Positions 54,030 through 64,000 are shown, counted from the stretch's first letter. The stretch is 64,000 nucleotides of DNA from Rhizobium leguminosarum (GCF_001679785.1 NZ_CP016286.1:4288501-4352500), one strand, 5' to 3'. Notes: generated from the letters alone by a model not told the origin. Translations and numbers: made by a program.

Positions 54030-54294
54030 GTGCTTTCTGCCACTGTATTTTGGGAGCAGCGAAGATTCCTCCGCCGCCCCGTTGCACTTTCATGACGCTG
54101 CGGTTATAAGCGCGCGTCCGAACTGACCGGCAGGGCATGCCGTGGCAGTTTCGAATGCTTGCGGAACGGTTCGTCGCCGATGCCGCAGATCAACAACAAA
54201 CGCTCCCGCACCTTGTTGCGACGGCCGGAGAACCGGACTTCGCAAGAAGGGCTTTTTTGATGAAGCGCGCAGGGAGGACAGAAGGAGTAGCAAA

Positions 54295-54498
54295 ATGCCC
54301 AAGATGAAGACGAAGTCCTCTGCCAAGAAGCGGTTCAAGATCACCGCAACCGGCAAGGTCAAGGCTGCCGCTGCCGGCAAGCGCCATGGCATGATCAAGC
54401 GTTCCAACAAGTTCATTCGCGATGCACGTGGCACCATGGTTCTCGCAGAACCGGATGGCCGCAAGGTTATCAAGAATTACCTGCCGAACGGTCTCTGA
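54295..54498 (+). CDS. rpmI: 50S ribosomal protein L35
   Basis: A 67-residue protein, [20 protein letters not shown] through [13 protein letters not shown], with the usual L35 composition and length. GAAGGAG stands 9 bases before the ATG at 54295. rplT follows 38 bases downstream. The long leader between infC and rpmI (about 260 bases) may carry regulation, but I see no element that I can name. Confidence 0.97.
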   Translation: MPKMKTKSSAKKRFKITATGKVKAAAAGKRHGMIKRSNKFIRDARGTMVLAEPDGRKVIKNYLPNGL

Positions 54499-54536
54499 GA
54501 CTCGTCCGCGAACGCTAGATTTAAGGAGATCATGAT

Positions 54537-54941
54537 ATGGCACGTGTAAAAAGAGGCGTCACCTCTCACGCCAAGCACAAGAAGGTTCTGAAGGCCGCAA
54601 AGGGCTTTTACGGCCGCCGCAAGAACACCATCCGTACCGCCAAGGCCGCTGTCGATCGTTCGAAGCAGTACGCCTACCGCGACCGCAAGGTCAACAAGCG
54701 CAACTTCCGTGCGCTTTGGATTCAGCGCATCAACGCCGCTGTGCGTGAATCCGGCCTGACCTACGGCCGCTTCATCGACGGCCTGAACAAGGCTGGCATC
54801 GAAGTCGACCGCAAGGTTCTCTCCGACATGGCGATCCACGAGCCGGAAGCATTCGGCGCGCTGGTCAGCGCTGCCAAGAAGGCTCTTGAATACCTCAAGG
54901 AAGCCGGCACGGCGAACGAGTTTGAAGGCGCGGTCCGTTGA
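54537..54941 (+). CDS. rplT: 50S ribosomal protein L20
   Basis: A 134-residue protein with the L20 signature [40 protein letters not shown] and [14 protein letters not shown] helix ([18 protein letters not shown]). AAGGAGA stands 8 bases before the ATG. L20 is an early 23S-binding assembly protein. A strong terminator follows at 55076. Confidence 0.97.
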   Translation: MARVKRGVTSHAKHKKVLKAAKGFYGRRKNTIRTAKAAVDRSKQYAYRDRKVNKRNFRALWIQRINAAVRESGLTYGRFIDGLNKAGIEVDRKVLSDMAIHEPEAFGALVSAAKKALEYLKEAGTANEFEGAVR

Positions 54942-55075
54942 GCCGCGCGCGTTCGTAAGAACGCGCAAAAGCTGGCTCAACTGCTTTAAGTGGCGCATGT
55001 ACCTTTCGAGCGGGCGCGCCCGCACGGGACATGCGCTACCAGCGCTTCCCAAGCTTTTGAATTTATGATTTTGGG

Positions 55076-55109
55076 AAACCCGCGCTGGTTTGGGCTAGCG
55101 CGGGTTTTT
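55076..55109 (+). terminator. Rho-independent terminator after rplT
   Basis: AAACCCGCGCT-GGTTTGGGCT-AGCGCGGGTTTTTC is a strong stem followed by T-rich sequence. It lies between rplT and pheS. Because pheS follows within 80 bases it could also act as an attenuator; I see no convincing Phe-rich leader peptide. Confidence 0.85.
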
Positions 55110-55188
55110 CTTTCTTTATATTCCTGGCGCCAGCCGGCGCCGCCTGCCTCCCGATCGCCCGCCTGATACTGGACGGAAAGAAGTGACA

Positions 55189-56271
55189 ATGTCAGATATC
55201 GACCAGCTCAACGCATCGCTGCTCGCCGAAATCGCTGCCGCCGATGACGAGACGGCGCTCGAAGCCGTGCGCGTTTCCGCCCTCGGCAAGAAGGGCTCCG
55301 TTTCCGAACTGTTGAAGACGCTCGGCGCCATGACGCCGGAAGAGCGCCAAAGCAAGGGTGCGGCAATCAACGTCCTGAAGAACGCGGTGGCCGAGGCGCT
55401 CACCGCCCGCAAGACGACGCTCCGGCAAGCGGCGATCGATGCGCGGCTGAAGGCCGAGACGGTCGATGTCAGCCTGCCGGTGCGCTCTTCGCCGGCCGAG
55501 CGCGGCCGTATCCATCCGATCAGCCAGATCGTCGACGAGATCACCGCGATCTTCGCCGACATGGGCTTCTCGATCGCCGAAGGTCCCGACATCGAGACCG
55601 ATTATTACAATTTCACCGCGCTGAATTTCCCCGAAGGCCATCCGGCCCGCGAGATGCACGACACCTTCTTCTTCAACCCGGATGAGAATGGCGAGCGCAA
55701 GGTGCTGCGCACCCACACCTCGCCGGTGCAGGTGCGCACCATGGAGGCGCAGACACCGCCGATCCGTATCATCATTCCCGGCAAGACCTATCGCCAGGAC
55801 TCGGACGCCACCCATTCGCCGATGTTCCATCAGGTCGAGGGCCTGGTTGTCGACAAGAAGGCCAATGTCGCCAACCTCCGCTGGGTGCTGGAAGAATTCT
55901 GCAAGACCTTCTTCGAGGTCGACAGCGTGACGATGCGTTTTCGCCCGTCCTTCTTCCCCTTCACCGAGCCCTCTTTCGAGGTCGATATCCAGTGCGACCG
56001 CTCCGGTCCGATCGTCAAGTTCGGCGAGGGTAGCGACTGGATGGAAATCCTTGGCTGCGGCATGGTCCACCCGAACGTGCTGCGTTACGGCGGGCTCGAT
56101 CCGGACGAATATCAGGGCTTTGCCTGGGGCATGGGCCTCGATCGCATCGCTATGCTGAAATACGGCATGCCCGACCTGCGCGACTTCTTCAACGCCGATG
56201 TCCGCTGGATGACGCATTACGGCTTCCGCACGCTCGACATGCCGACGCTGTTCGGCGGCCTCAGCGCTTGA
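55189..56271 (+). CDS. pheS: Phenylalanyl-tRNA synthetase alpha subunit
   Basis: A 360-residue protein from the ATG at 55189 (a GTG at 55183 is in frame). An N-terminal coiled coil precedes the class II core with motif 2 ([20 protein letters not shown]), [35 protein letters not shown] and motif 3 ([20 protein letters not shown]). With PheT it charges tRNA-Phe as an alpha2beta2 enzyme. pheT follows 16 bases after the stop. Confidence 0.98.
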   Translation: MSDIDQLNASLLAEIAAADDETALEAVRVSALGKKGSVSELLKTLGAMTPEERQSKGAAINVLKNAVAEALTARKTTLRQAAIDARLKAETVDVSLPVRSSPAERGRIHPISQIVDEITAIFADMGFSIAEGPDIETDYYNFTALNFPEGHPAREMHDTFFFNPDENGERKVLRTHTSPVQVRTMEAQTPPIRIIIPGKTYRQDSDATHSPMFHQVEGLVVDKKANVANLRWVLEEFCKTFFEVDSVTMRFRPSFFPFTEPSFEVDIQCDRSGPIVKFGEGSDWMEILGCGMVHPNVLRYGGLDPDEYQGFAWGMGLDRIAMLKYGMPDLRDFFNADVRWMTHYGFRTLDMPTLFGGLSA

Positions 56272-56287
56272 ACGGAGAATTGGGACG

Positions 56288-58720
56288 ATGAAATTCACGC
56301 TCTCCTCGCTGAAAGAGCATCTGGAAACGGATGCCGGCCTCGATGAAATCTGCACGCGCCTCACCGAGATCGGGCTGGAGGTCGAGGATGTTGACGACAA
56401 GGCGGCCTTCAAGCCCTTCGTCATCGCCAGGGTCGTCTCGGCCGAAAAACATCCGCAGGCCGATCGTCTGAAGGTGTTGATGGTCGATACCGGATCCGGC
56501 GCGCCGGTCCAGGTCGTCTGTGGCGCGCCGAATGCGCGCGCCGGTCTCGTCGGCGCCTTCGCAGCGCCCGGAACCTATGTTCCCGGTATCGATGTGACGC
56601 TCGCCGTCGGCAATATCCGCGGCGTCGAAAGCCATGGCATGATGTGCTCCGAAAAGGAGCTGCAGATCTCCGACAGTCACGACGGCATCATCGACCTGCC
56701 GGACGATGCGCCGGTCGGCCGGAGTTATGCCGCCTATGCTCATCTTGACGATCCCGTGATCGAGATCAACCTGACGCCCAATCGGCCGGACTGCACCTCG
56801 ATCCACGGCATCGCCCGCGATCTCGCCGCCTCCGGCCTCGGCACGCTGAAGACGCGGCCCGCCCCGTCCTTCGCCGTCGAAGGCGAGACGCCGGTGAAGC
56901 TGACGCTCGATCTCGACGATCCGAAGCTCTGCCCGGGCTTTGCGTTGCGCCTCGTGCGCGGCGTGAAGAATGGTCCAAGCCCGCGCTGGATGCAGCAGCG
57001 GCTGCTCGCCATTGGCCTGCGCCCGATCAATGCGCTCGTCGATATCACCAATTACATGACCTTCGATCAGGGCCGGCCGATGCACGTCTTCGACGCCGCC
57101 AAGGTCAAGGGCAACCTTACTGTGCGCCGCGCCAAGGAAGGCGAAACGGTGCTGGCGCTCGACCAGCGCGAATACAAGCTGTCGCCGAACAACGTCGTCA
57201 TCGCCGACGAGAATGGTATCGAATCGATCGGCGGCATTATGGGCGGCGAACATTCCGGCTGTGATGAAAACACCGTCGACGTGCTGATCGAATCCGCCCT
57301 CTGGGATCCGATGAATATCGCCAAATCAGGCCGCAGCCTCGGCATCATCACCGATGCCCGCTACCGCTTCGAACGCGGCGTCGATCCGGAATATATGGTC
57401 CCCGGCCTCGAGCGTACGACGGAACTGGTGCTGGAGCTTTGCGGCGGCAAGGCCGCCAAGGCCGAGATCGTCGGCTACAAGGGTTACGAACCGAAAATCG
57501 TCGAATTTCCGTTCTCCGAGGTCAAGCGCCTCACCGGTCTCGATATTCCTGTCGAAGAGATGAAGCAGATCCTGACCCGGCTAGGTTTCGTGGTCACCAT
57601 GGGCAACGGTGAGGTTGGCTCCTGCTCCGTTGCCGTTCCCTCCTGGCGTCCCGATGTCGACGGCAAGGCCGATCTCGTCGAGGAGGTCATGCGCATTCAC
57701 GGCGTCGACAATATCAAGCCGGCGCCGCTTGAAAGCCATGCGGCCGTCAACGCCAAGATCCTGACGACGCTACAGATCCGCACCCGCCTCGCCAAGCGCG
57801 CGCTCGCCGCGCGCGGCATGCTCGAAGCCGTCACCTGGTCCTTCATTCCCGAAGACCAGGCCAAGCTCTTCGGCGGCGGCTCGCCCGCCCTCAAGCTTGC
57901 CAACCCGATCGCCGCCGAAATGTCGGATATGCGCCCGTCGCTTCTGCCGGGCCTGCTGTCTGCTGCCCAGCGCAATGCCGACAAGGGTTATGGCGACGTC
58001 GCCCTCTTCGAGGTCTCCGGCACTTATGAGAACGACAGGCCGGACGGTCAGCGCCGCGTCGCCGGCGGCATTCGCCGCGGCACGGCCTCGCTTGCCGGCG
58101 CCGGTCGCGCCTGGTCGAACTCCGCCAAGGGCGGCGGCAAGCCGGTCGACGTCTTCGACGCCAAGGCCGATGCGCTCGCTGTCATCGAAGCCTGCGGCCT
58201 GCCGATGGGCAATATCCAGATCGAGCAGGGTGGACCGGAATGGTATCACCCCGGCCGCTCCGGCACGATCAAGATGGGGCCAAAGGTCGTGCTCGGCTAT
58301 TTTGGCGAATTCCATCCGCTGTCGCTGGAATCGCTCGATGTTTCCGGCGCTCTCTGCGGCTTCGAAGTCTATGTCGACGCCATTCCGGAGGCCAAGCGCA
58401 AGGCGACGCGCACCAAGCCGGCGCTTGAGCTGTCGCCCTTCCAGCTGGTGCGGCGCGACTTCGCCTTCGTCGTCGACAAGACGGTGGAAGCCGGCGCCAT
58501 CGTCAAGGCCGCCACCGGCGCCGACCGTAAGCTGGTCACCGGTGTAAATGTCTTCGATGTCTTCGAGGGCGCATCGGTCGGCGACGGCAAGAAATCGGTG
58601 GCGATCGAGGTGCAGATCCAGCCGGTCGAGCGCACGCTGACGGACGAGGATTTCGAGGCGCTGACGCAGAAGATCGTCGCCAGCGTCATGAAATTCACCG
58701 GCGGTGTCCTCAGAAGCTGA
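56288..58720 (+). CDS. pheT: Phenylalanyl-tRNA synthetase beta subunit
   Basis: An 810-residue protein with the full PheT domain order: N-terminal region, tRNA-binding EMAP-like domain ([20 protein letters not shown]), B3/B4 editing domain ([20 protein letters not shown]), B5 domain ([20 protein letters not shown]), and the C-terminal anticodon-binding FDX-ACB domain ([20 protein letters not shown]). GGAGAATTGGG precedes the ATG. Length is typical. Confidence 0.98.
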   Translation: MKFTLSSLKEHLETDAGLDEICTRLTEIGLEVEDVDDKAAFKPFVIARVVSAEKHPQADRLKVLMVDTGSGAPVQVVCGAPNARAGLVGAFAAPGTYVPGIDVTLAVGNIRGVESHGMMCSEKELQISDSHDGIIDLPDDAPVGRSYAAYAHLDDPVIEINLTPNRPDCTSIHGIARDLAASGLGTLKTRPAPSFAVEGETPVKLTLDLDDPKLCPGFALRLVRGVKNGPSPRWMQQRLLAIGLRPINALVDITNYMTFDQGRPMHVFDAAKVKGNLTVRRAKEGETVLALDQREYKLSPNNVVIADENGIESIGGIMGGEHSGCDENTVDVLIESALWDPMNIAKSGRSLGIITDARYRFERGVDPEYMVPGLERTTELVLELCGGKAAKAEIVGYKGYEPKIVEFPFSEVKRLTGLDIPVEEMKQILTRLGFVVTMGNGEVGSCSVAVPSWRPDVDGKADLVEEVMRIHGVDNIKPAPLESHAAVNAKILTTLQIRTRLAKRALAARGMLEAVTWSFIPEDQAKLFGGGSPALKLANPIAAEMSDMRPSLLPGLLSAAQRNADKGYGDVALFEVSGTYENDRPDGQRRVAGGIRRGTASLAGAGRAWSNSAKGGGKPVDVFDAKADALAVIEACGLPMGNIQIEQGGPEWYHPGRSGTIKMGPKVVLGYFGEFHPLSLESLDVSGALCGFEVYVDAIPEAKRKATRTKPALELSPFQLVRRDFAFVVDKTVEAGAIVKAATGADRKLVTGVNVFDVFEGASVGDGKKSVAIEVQIQPVERTLTDEDFEALTQKIVASVMKFTGGVLRS

Positions 58721-58774
58721 GCTTCATCCAACGTCGCCAGATAATGGACCGGTCGCGAATGGCGGCCGGTCTTT

Positions 58775-59134
58775 TCACCGATGCAGGTGGAAGAGTTTGC
58801 TGACGATCGTCCAGCGGCCGTCGATCTTCAGCAGCGAGAGATAATCGGTAAAGCGCATTCCGGCGAAATCGTCGGTGACCTTGACGCTCGCCGCCTCACC
58901 CTCGACATCGACACTCTGAATGTCCATGTAGGGCTGCGTGCCGGGCGGCGCCGGCTCCTCCTGCAGGATCGCGGCGATGAATTCGTCCCGCGTCAGCCAT
59001 TCGACGGCATTTTCGTAATGGCCGATGATCGAGCTTTTCGGATGAAAGGCCTTTTTCAAGGCTGCCTCATTGGCGAAGGCCATGCCTTCGACATAGAGAT
59101 GAACCGTCTGTTCGACTGCCTGCCTGTCCGACAT
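58775..59134 (-). CDS. SnoaL/NTF2-like protein (lumazine-binding type)
   Basis: A 119-residue single-domain protein of the NTF2-like fold: VEQTVHLYVEGMAFANEAAL, KKAFHPKSSIIGHYENAVEW and DYLSLLKIDGRWTIVSKLFH are the expected helix and strand pieces. It may be a small enzyme or binding protein. No partner is nearby; the next gene on the same strand is the aldo/keto reductase. Confidence 0.85.
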   Translation of the reverse strand: MSDRQAVEQTVHLYVEGMAFANEAALKKAFHPKSSIIGHYENAVEWLTRDEFIAAILQEEPAPPGTQPYMDIQSVDVEGEAASVKVTDDFAGMRFTDYLSLLKIDGRWTIVSKLFHLHR

Positions 59135-59226
59135 ATTGTCATCCCGTTCTCAGAGATGGCATTAGATAGTTTCGCCGGGCCCGAAGGCAAGCCCGGCCGG
59201 TTGTGGCCGACCGAGCTTTTCCAGGT

Positions 59227-60222
59227 TCAGATGTTCGTCATGGCAAGCGATGCGTCCGAATAGCGCTTGCCGGCCACTTGTCCGACGGGGATCGCTTGGC
59301 TGAGCTGCTCGAGTTCCGCCGGGCTCAGCACGATATCGGCAGCGGCCGCATTCTGTTCGAGATGGTGAAGCTTGCGCGCGCCGGGGATCGGCACGATGTC
59401 GTCGCCCTGGTTCAACACCCAGGCGAGCGCGAGCTGCGCCGCCGTCACGCCCTTCTCGGCGGCAAGCCGCTCGAGTGTCGCGACGAGGGCGGCATTGGCG
59501 TCGAAATTTTCCCCCTGGAACCGCGGCACCTGCCGGCGGAAATCGTCGGCAGCGAGATCCTCCACTTTGCGGATTGATCCGGTCAGGAAGCCGCGGCCGA
59601 GCGGGCTGTAGGGCACGAAGCCGATGCCGAGTTCGCGGCAGGTGGCAAGCACCTCCTCTTCCGGGTCGCGCGTCCAGAGCGAATATTCACTCTGCAGGGC
59701 TGCGATCGGATGGACCGCATGGGCGCGGCGAATGGTGGCGCTTCCCGCTTCCGAAAGCCCGAGCGCCCGGACTTTGCCTTGCTTCACCAGCTCCGCCATC
59801 GCGCCGATGGTCTCTTCGATCGGCACGTTGGGATCGACCCGGTGCTGGTAGAAGAGGTCGATGGTCTCGATGCCGAGGCGTTTCAGCGAGGCTTCGGCCA
59901 CGACTCGCACATGCTCGGGGCGGCTGTCGACACCGGCGATGGCGGCAGCACCCGGCTTGCTGGCATCGATCTTGAAGCCGAATTTGGTGGCGATCACCAC
60001 GCGGTCGCGGAACGGCTTCAGCGCTTTGCCGAGAAGAACCTCGTTGGTAAAGGGACCATAGACTTCGGCGGTGTCGAAGAAGGTGACGCCGAGATCGATG
60101 GCGCGATGCAGCGTCCTGATTGATTCCGCATCGTCGCTGGCGCCATAGGCAAAGCTCATGCCCATGCAGCCAAGGCCGACGGCAGAGACGGTCAGATCGT
60201 TTCCGAGTTTCCGGATTTTCAT
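59227..60222 (-). CDS. Aldo/keto reductase
   Basis: About 331 residues from [20 protein letters not shown] (60222), which has AGGAGCA just upstream; the frame is open to 60261. The catalytic set is present: Asp/Tyr in [14 protein letters not shown], Lys in [10 protein letters not shown] and His in [17 protein letters not shown]-binding residues lie near [16 protein letters not shown]. It belongs to the AKR13/YghZ-like group acting on small carbonyls. A LysR gene is divergent to the right across a repeat. Confidence 0.95.
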   Translation of the reverse strand: MKIRKLGNDLTVSAVGLGCMGMSFAYGASDDAESIRTLHRAIDLGVTFFDTAEVYGPFTNEVLLGKALKPFRDRVVIATKFGFKIDASKPGAAAIAGVDSRPEHVRVVAEASLKRLGIETIDLFYQHRVDPNVPIEETIGAMAELVKQGKVRALGLSEAGSATIRRAHAVHPIAALQSEYSLWTRDPEEEVLATCRELGIGFVPYSPLGRGFLTGSIRKVEDLAADDFRRQVPRFQGENFDANAALVATLERLAAEKGVTAAQLALAWVLNQGDDIVPIPGARKLHHLEQNAAAADIVLSPAELEQLSQAIPVGQVAGKRYSDASLAMTNI

Positions 60223-60254
60223 GATGTGCTCCTCTGAGCTGATTTTGAGCCGCC

Positions 60255-60365
60255 AGAGCATGATGCCGAAAAGTGTGAGCGGTTTTCGGACGACATCATG
60301 CTCTAACTATTTAATTCAGAACAGGATTCAGATTTTAGGCCGTCCGGCCTGAAATCATCCTGTTT
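60255..60365. repeat. Two-hairpin intergenic repeat, copy 3
   Basis: Nearly the same as copy 1 at 9150: AGAGCATGATGCCGAAAAGT, GAGCGGTTTTCGGACGACAT, then AACAGGATTCAGATTTTAGG / GGCCTGAAATCATCCTGTT. It lies between the divergent reductase and LysR genes, so it is not simply a terminator between convergent genes. Confidence 0.8.
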
Positions 60366-60456
60366 TGGATGGTTGCGGTACGAGGAGACCATATCGCTGC
60401 GCTATCAATCAGAAAATACATGCAGTTTCTAACAGGTTGTTCTATCATTTCGATCA

Positions 60457-61365
60457 ATGAACAGAACACAGCTCTCGCAACTCGCCGTTCTCGCCGCTGT
60501 CTCAGAGCATCGCAGCTTCCGGGCGGCGGCGAAGGAACTCCTCGTCGCGCCCTCGGCAATCAGCCATGCGATATCGAGCCTCGAGGAAAGTCTGGGGGTG
60601 CGGCTTCTGGCGCGCACCACCCGCAGCGTCGCGCCGACGGAAGAGGGCCGCCTGCTGCTCGAAAGACTTCGTCCCGCGCTCGAGGAGATCGATATTGCCT
60701 TGGAGGCGGTCCGCGACACGCGTGCCAAGCCGGCCGGAAACCTGCGCATCACCGCGCCGCGCTTCGCCTCCGATCTGCTGCTTGCTCCGCGGCTCGGCGA
60801 CTTTCTCAACCTCTATCCCGATATCACCCTGGAAATCGCCAATGAGGATGGTTTCACCGATATCGTCAAGGAGGGTTTCGATGCCGGCATCCGGCTGGAA
60901 GAGAGCCTCGCGGCCGATATGATCGCCGTCAGGATCTCGCCCAATCTGACGACCGTGATCGCCGCTTCGCCCAATTATTTCGAGCACCATCCGAAGCCCG
61001 AGCATCCGCGCGATCTCGTCAATCACCGTTGCATCAAGCGGCGCTTCACCAATGGCTCGATCTATCGCTGGGAATTCGAAAAGGACCGGCAGGAACTTGT
61101 CGTTTCGGTCGATGGGCCGCTGATCGTCAGCGAAGACCGGCTGGCCTTGCTTGCGGCGCTGAACGGCGCCGGACTTGCCTATCTCTTCGACATGCGGGTC
61201 GATGACGAACTGGCGAGCGGCAAGCTTGTGCGGGTATTGGAGGATTGGTGCGCGCCCTATGCCGGACCGTTTCTCTATTATCCCACCCGGCGGCAGATGC
61301 GGCCGGCGCTACGCGCCTTCATCGATTTCTTCAGATACAGCGAACAGGATACGGGCGGCCGGTAA
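60457..61365 (+). CDS. LysR-family transcriptional regulator
   Basis: A 302-residue LysR protein with the N-terminal wHTH LAVLAAVSEHRSFRAAAKEL, LVAPSAISHAISSLEESLGV and an effector domain (NLRITAPRFASDLLLAPRLG, FLNLYPDITLEIANEDGF). It resembles the CrgA/DsdC-like group that often regulates a neighbouring oxidoreductase. The divergent aldo/keto reductase is the natural candidate target. Confidence 0.94.
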   Translation: MNRTQLSQLAVLAAVSEHRSFRAAAKELLVAPSAISHAISSLEESLGVRLLARTTRSVAPTEEGRLLLERLRPALEEIDIALEAVRDTRAKPAGNLRITAPRFASDLLLAPRLGDFLNLYPDITLEIANEDGFTDIVKEGFDAGIRLEESLAADMIAVRISPNLTTVIAASPNYFEHHPKPEHPRDLVNHRCIKRRFTNGSIYRWEFEKDRQELVVSVDGPLIVSEDRLALLAALNGAGLAYLFDMRVDDELASGKLVRVLEDWCAPYAGPFLYYPTRRQMRPALRAFIDFFRYSEQDTGGR

Positions 61366-61410
61366 TGAATGGAAACCGGGCCGCCCGTTCTCATTAGGGC
61401 GCCGTGTGCA

Positions 61411-61908
61411 TCAGGCAGCCTTTGCCTTCTGGTTTGCCGCCGTGGTGGCGAGCTGAGAGAGGGTCTTGTCGGTGGCCGTTTCCTCCTGCAGCGTCTGGTC
61501 GAGCAGGCTGACGGCATCCTTGAGGCCGAGGGTCGCGGCCCAGGTCTTCAGCGTGCCGTAACGGGCGATTTCATAATGCTCGACGGCTTGGGCGGCCGAA
61601 ATCAGGCCGGCATCGAGAGCCGCCGTGCCCTTGAATTCCTCCATGATTTCCTCGCCCTCGGCGATAATGCCCTGGATCGCCTCGCAGGTCTTGCCCTGCG
61701 CGCGTTTGCCCATCAGTTCGAAAACCTGCTGCAGGCGCTCGACATGTACTTCGGTCTGCTCGCGGTGCTTTTCAAAGCCCGCCTTCAAATCGGGGGATTG
61801 GGCAGCGCGCGCCATCTTCGGCAGGGCGCGCAAAATCTGCCGTTCGGCGAAGTAGATGTCCTTCAGCGTGTCGTAGAAGAGATCTTCCAACGTCTTTTCC
61901 TTGGCCAT
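61411..61908 (-). CDS. DUF892/YciE-YciF-like ferritin-fold protein
   Basis: A 165-residue four-helix protein: LEDLFYDTLKDIYFAERQIL, RALPKMARAAQSPDLKAGFE, KHREQTEVHVERLQQVFELM and AVEHYEIARYGTLKTWAATL supply the diiron-type Glu and His residues of the family. These proteins are stress-induced in other bacteria. GGATTGAGAA stands before the ATG. It is a single gene. Confidence 0.92.
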   Translation of the reverse strand: MAKEKTLEDLFYDTLKDIYFAERQILRALPKMARAAQSPDLKAGFEKHREQTEVHVERLQQVFELMGKRAQGKTCEAIQGIIAEGEEIMEEFKGTAALDAGLISAAQAVEHYEIARYGTLKTWAATLGLKDAVSLLDQTLQEETATDKTLSQLATTAANQKAKAA

Positions 61909-62053
61909 TTTCTCAATCCTTGTTCTGGGGAAAACCGCGAATGCGGCGACACATTAAGAAGCGAAGATCGCGCTAATTGTTCCCGATCGATTTCGGGTGG
62001 ACTGGAAATCGGTGCCGGGCGATGATTCCTGCCGTCGATGTGGGGGTAAGGTC

Positions 62054-62671
62054 ATGCGAAAGCCGAATTCGATGAAGGGTCTGGAGGATCTCGGCCGCGT
62101 GCGGCTGTCGCAAAACTTCTTCCTCCGCGATTTCCTGCATTCCGAAATCGCCGATTTCCATCGCATCCCCAATATCCCCGAAGATCCCGATCTGGCGATC
62201 GAGGCGGGCAAGAGGCTTTGCGAGGAACTGCTGGAGCCGCTGGAGGCGACGTTCGGGCGCCTGCACATCCGTTCCGGCTATCGTTCGCCCGCGGTCAACA
62301 GGTTCGGCAACGAGAACAAGCTGAACTGTTCGACCAATACCGCCACATCAGCGCATCACATCTGGGATATGAGGGATTTTGACGGCTGCATGGGCGCGGC
62401 CGTCTGCATTGCCGTGCCATGGATGATTGACCATTACCACGATGAAAGCGACTGGCAGCGGCTCGCCTGGTGGATTCACGACCACCTGCCTTATGCCTCG
62501 CTCTGCTTTTTCCCGAAGCTCTGGGCCTTCAATATCCAGTGGCACGAACGGCCGAGGCGGGTGATCCAGAGCTATATCAGCCCGCGCGGCATCCTGACCA
62601 AACCGGGTATGGCCAATTGGAAAGGCGATCATTCCGAATGGTATGGGAATTTTCCATCGCTCAAAAGGTGA
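62054..62671 (+). CDS. Hypothetical protein resembling M15 peptidases
   Basis: About 205 residues from MRKPNSMKGLEDLGRVRLSQ (62054), with GGGGGTAAGG ahead; the frame is open from 61997. The stretch LRDFLHSEIADFHRIPNIPE followed by ATFGRLHIRSGYRSPAVNRF and SAHHIWDMRDFDGCMGAAVC resembles the M15 D-Ala-D-Ala peptidase fold (SGYRS, H..G/W-D), with part of the zinc ligands kept (SAHH...D). The C-terminal half is Trp/Pro-rich. Phage-type and chromosomal versions exist; catalysis is unproven. Confidence 0.75.
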   Translation: MRKPNSMKGLEDLGRVRLSQNFFLRDFLHSEIADFHRIPNIPEDPDLAIEAGKRLCEELLEPLEATFGRLHIRSGYRSPAVNRFGNENKLNCSTNTATSAHHIWDMRDFDGCMGAAVCIAVPWMIDHYHDESDWQRLAWWIHDHLPYASLCFFPKLWAFNIQWHERPRRVIQSYISPRGILTKPGMANWKGDHSEWYGNFPSLKR

Positions 62672-63104
62672 TCCTATAGCGGATATGGCCGTCGCTCTCG
62701 ACATAGCTGTCATAGAGCGCTCGCGCGGTTCTGTTCTGCTTGCTCGTATGCCAGTAGAGCCGCGACCAGCCCTCGGCTCTGCAGGTCGAAACCAGATCGT
62801 CCATCAGCGCCCGCCCGACACCTTTGCCGCGCGCATCGGCATCGACGAACAGGTCTTCGAGATAGCAGTCCCTGCCGCGGATCCACGTGCCTTCATGGGT
62901 GAGATAGACCGCAAAGCCCATGATCCGGCCATCGACGTCGGCGACGCGCATCGCGATCGCCGACGCCGGATCGAAGACCCGGCGCCATGTGGAATCGGTG
63001 ATATCGGCATCGACGGTGACGTCATAAAAGGCGAGATAGGCCGCCCAGAGCTCGCGCCAGCGGGCTTCGTCCTCGGGGCGGGCATCACGTATCGTCACGG
63101 TCAT
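62661..63104 (-). CDS. GNAT-family N-acetyltransferase
   Basis: A 147-residue GNAT with acetyl-CoA loop DLFVDADARGKGVGRALMDD and final strand region YWHTSKQNRTARALYDSYVE. The start MTVTIRDARPEDEARWRELW is typical of the family. It overlaps the end of the M15-like gene by 11 bases on the opposite strand, and lies 14 bases after the stop of the aldo/keto reductase pseudogene, possibly in the same transcript. Confidence 0.93.
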   Translation of the reverse strand: MTVTIRDARPEDEARWRELWAAYLAFYDVTVDADITDSTWRRVFDPASAIAMRVADVDGRIMGFAVYLTHEGTWIRGRDCYLEDLFVDADARGKGVGRALMDDLVSTCRAEGWSRLYWHTSKQNRTARALYDSYVESDGHIRYRITF

Positions 63105-63118
63105 GGCGTCTCTTTCTT

Positions 63119-64000
63119 TCAGGCACCGGCTTGGTCGAGCAGCGCCATCGCCTCATCGGAAAGCGCAAGTGTCGCCGATTTCGCCAGGCTTTCAAGCTGC
63201 GAAAGGTTGGTCGCGCTGGCGATCGGCGCCGTCACGCCCTTCTTGCGCAGCAGCCATGCGAGCGAAATTTCTGCCGGCGCTGCACCGGTCTCGGCCGAAA
63301 CTTGTGTCGAGCGCGGCCAGAATACGTAGGCCCTTGTCGTCGAGATATTGCGAAACGCGGCCCTCGCGTGCACGGCCCTGCGTATCGGCCTTGCTGCGGT
63401 ATTTGCCAGTGAGGAAGCCGGCGGCGAGGCTGAAATAGGTGATGACGCCGATGTCTTCCTTGACGCAGAGATCGGCAAGCGGCCCCTCGAAGCTCGCGCG
63501 CTCATAGAGATTATATTCCGGCTGCAACACATCGTAACGCGGCAATCCAGCTTTTTCGGCAGCGTCGAAGGAAACCTGAAGCAGCGTCGCGTCATAATTC
63601 GAGCAGCCGATGGCGCGGATCTTGCCCTGTTGCTTCAGCTTGGCATAGGCGCCGAGCGTTTCCTCGTGCGGCGTATCTTCATCCGGCCAGTGCGAGAGAT
63701 AGAGGTCGATATAGTCGGTCTGCAGCCGGCGCAGCGAATCCTCGACCGCTTTCAGGACATAGGTCTCCTTCAGCGTCTTTCCCTGCCCCATGTCGGAGCC
63801 GACCTTGGTGACGATAACGGCCTTGTCGCGGGAGACCTTGGCTTGGCTTAGCCACCGCCCGATGATCTCCTCGGAATCGCCGCCCTTGTTGCCCGGAACC
63901 CACGAGGAATAGACATCGGCCGTATCGATCGTGTTCAGGCCCGCGTCGAAGAAGGCATCGAGAATGGCGAAGGATGTTTTTTCGTCGGCCGTCCAGCCGA
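63119..64000 (-). pseudogene. Aldo/keto reductase, partial at the window edge and frameshifted
   Basis: The main frame runs in from the right edge (GLNTIDTADVYSSWVPGNKG, VTKVGSDMGQGKTLKETYVL, DYIDLYLSHWPDEDTP, PEYNLYERASFEGPLADLCV) and is good up to DDKGLRILAALD near 63310. The sensible C-terminus (VSAETGAAPAEISLAWLLRK, then KGVTAPIASATNLSQLESLA) continues in another frame to the TGA at 63119. A single base change in length at about 63295-63310 joins them. It is a YhdN/AKR11-like reductase. It may be a true frameshift or a sequence error. Confidence 0.85.

Noticed and set aside
54030..54294. L20-type autoregulatory leader before rpmI
   Set aside because: Some hairpins can be drawn, but no recognisable L20-binding pseudoknot can be supported by eye.
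55040..55150. Phe leader peptide/attenuator upstream of pheS
   Set aside because: A frame from the ATG near 55055 has only scattered Phe codons, and the hairpin reads equally well as the rplT terminator.

Overview
The window looks like chromosome of a fast-growing Rhizobium (R. leguminosarum / R. etli group). It is GC-rich, most products are of alphaproteobacterial type (BA14K-like protein, BTLCP peptidase, MbfA, infC with an ATT start), and several intergenic palindromic repeats are of the kind scattered through Rhizobium genomes. The genus call rests on protein likeness and repeat style remembered by eye; no search was run.

Layout. Positions 1-7.9 kb hold a peptide-type ABC solute-binding protein (partial), a LysR regulator, a DmpA-like aminopeptidase, a 973-residue kinase/M23/aminotransferase fusion and purU. 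Positions 8.1-13.4 kb form an exopolysaccharide block: acyltransferase, Wzy/ligase-like membrane protein, GH5 glycosidase and Wzz/GumC-type chain-length protein. Positions 14.7-21.2 kb are a leftward sugar operon, rfbF-rfbG-methyltransferase-rfbC-glycosyltransferase-aminotransferase-methyltransferase. It should make a modified, probably branched or amino, deoxysugar from CDP-glucose for a surface polysaccharide. Its glycosyltransferase is frameshifted at a 6-C run.

Positions 21.7-38.7 kb are the mobile region. A 1.66-kb IS with 8-bp target duplications sits in the last codons of a small gene. A 14.7-kb island follows, integrated in tRNA-Leu(CAG) and bounded by a 20-bp direct repeat at 23934-23953 and 38650-38669. 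It is heavily wrecked: its tyrosine integrase is cut by an IS1380-family element (TTAG duplication), whose left end is itself occupied by a group II intron, and an IS3-family element is cut by an IS21-family element (7-bp duplication). Removing each insertion on paper restores the reading frame exactly. The island also carries a serine resolvase with a three-dyad res-like site, an HNH-like/double-HTH protein, an unusual IS with doubled terminal repeats, and a few unknown ORFs.

Positions 38.9-64 kb are ordinary chromosome: lepA, tenA, recX, an acetylpolyamine amidohydrolase-like gene, a truncated haemoglobin, the iron protein mbfA behind a 19-bp Irr-box-like palindrome, the translation cluster infC / rpmI-rplT / pheS-pheT, and small metabolic and acetyltransferase genes. 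Two more genes here are broken: an EamA transporter by an in-frame TGA, and an aldo/keto reductase at the right edge by a frameshift. An orphan CcdA-like antitoxin lies at 41.8 kb. A family of two-hairpin repeats sharing an AAAAGTGT..GCGGTTTT core recurs at least six times between genes.
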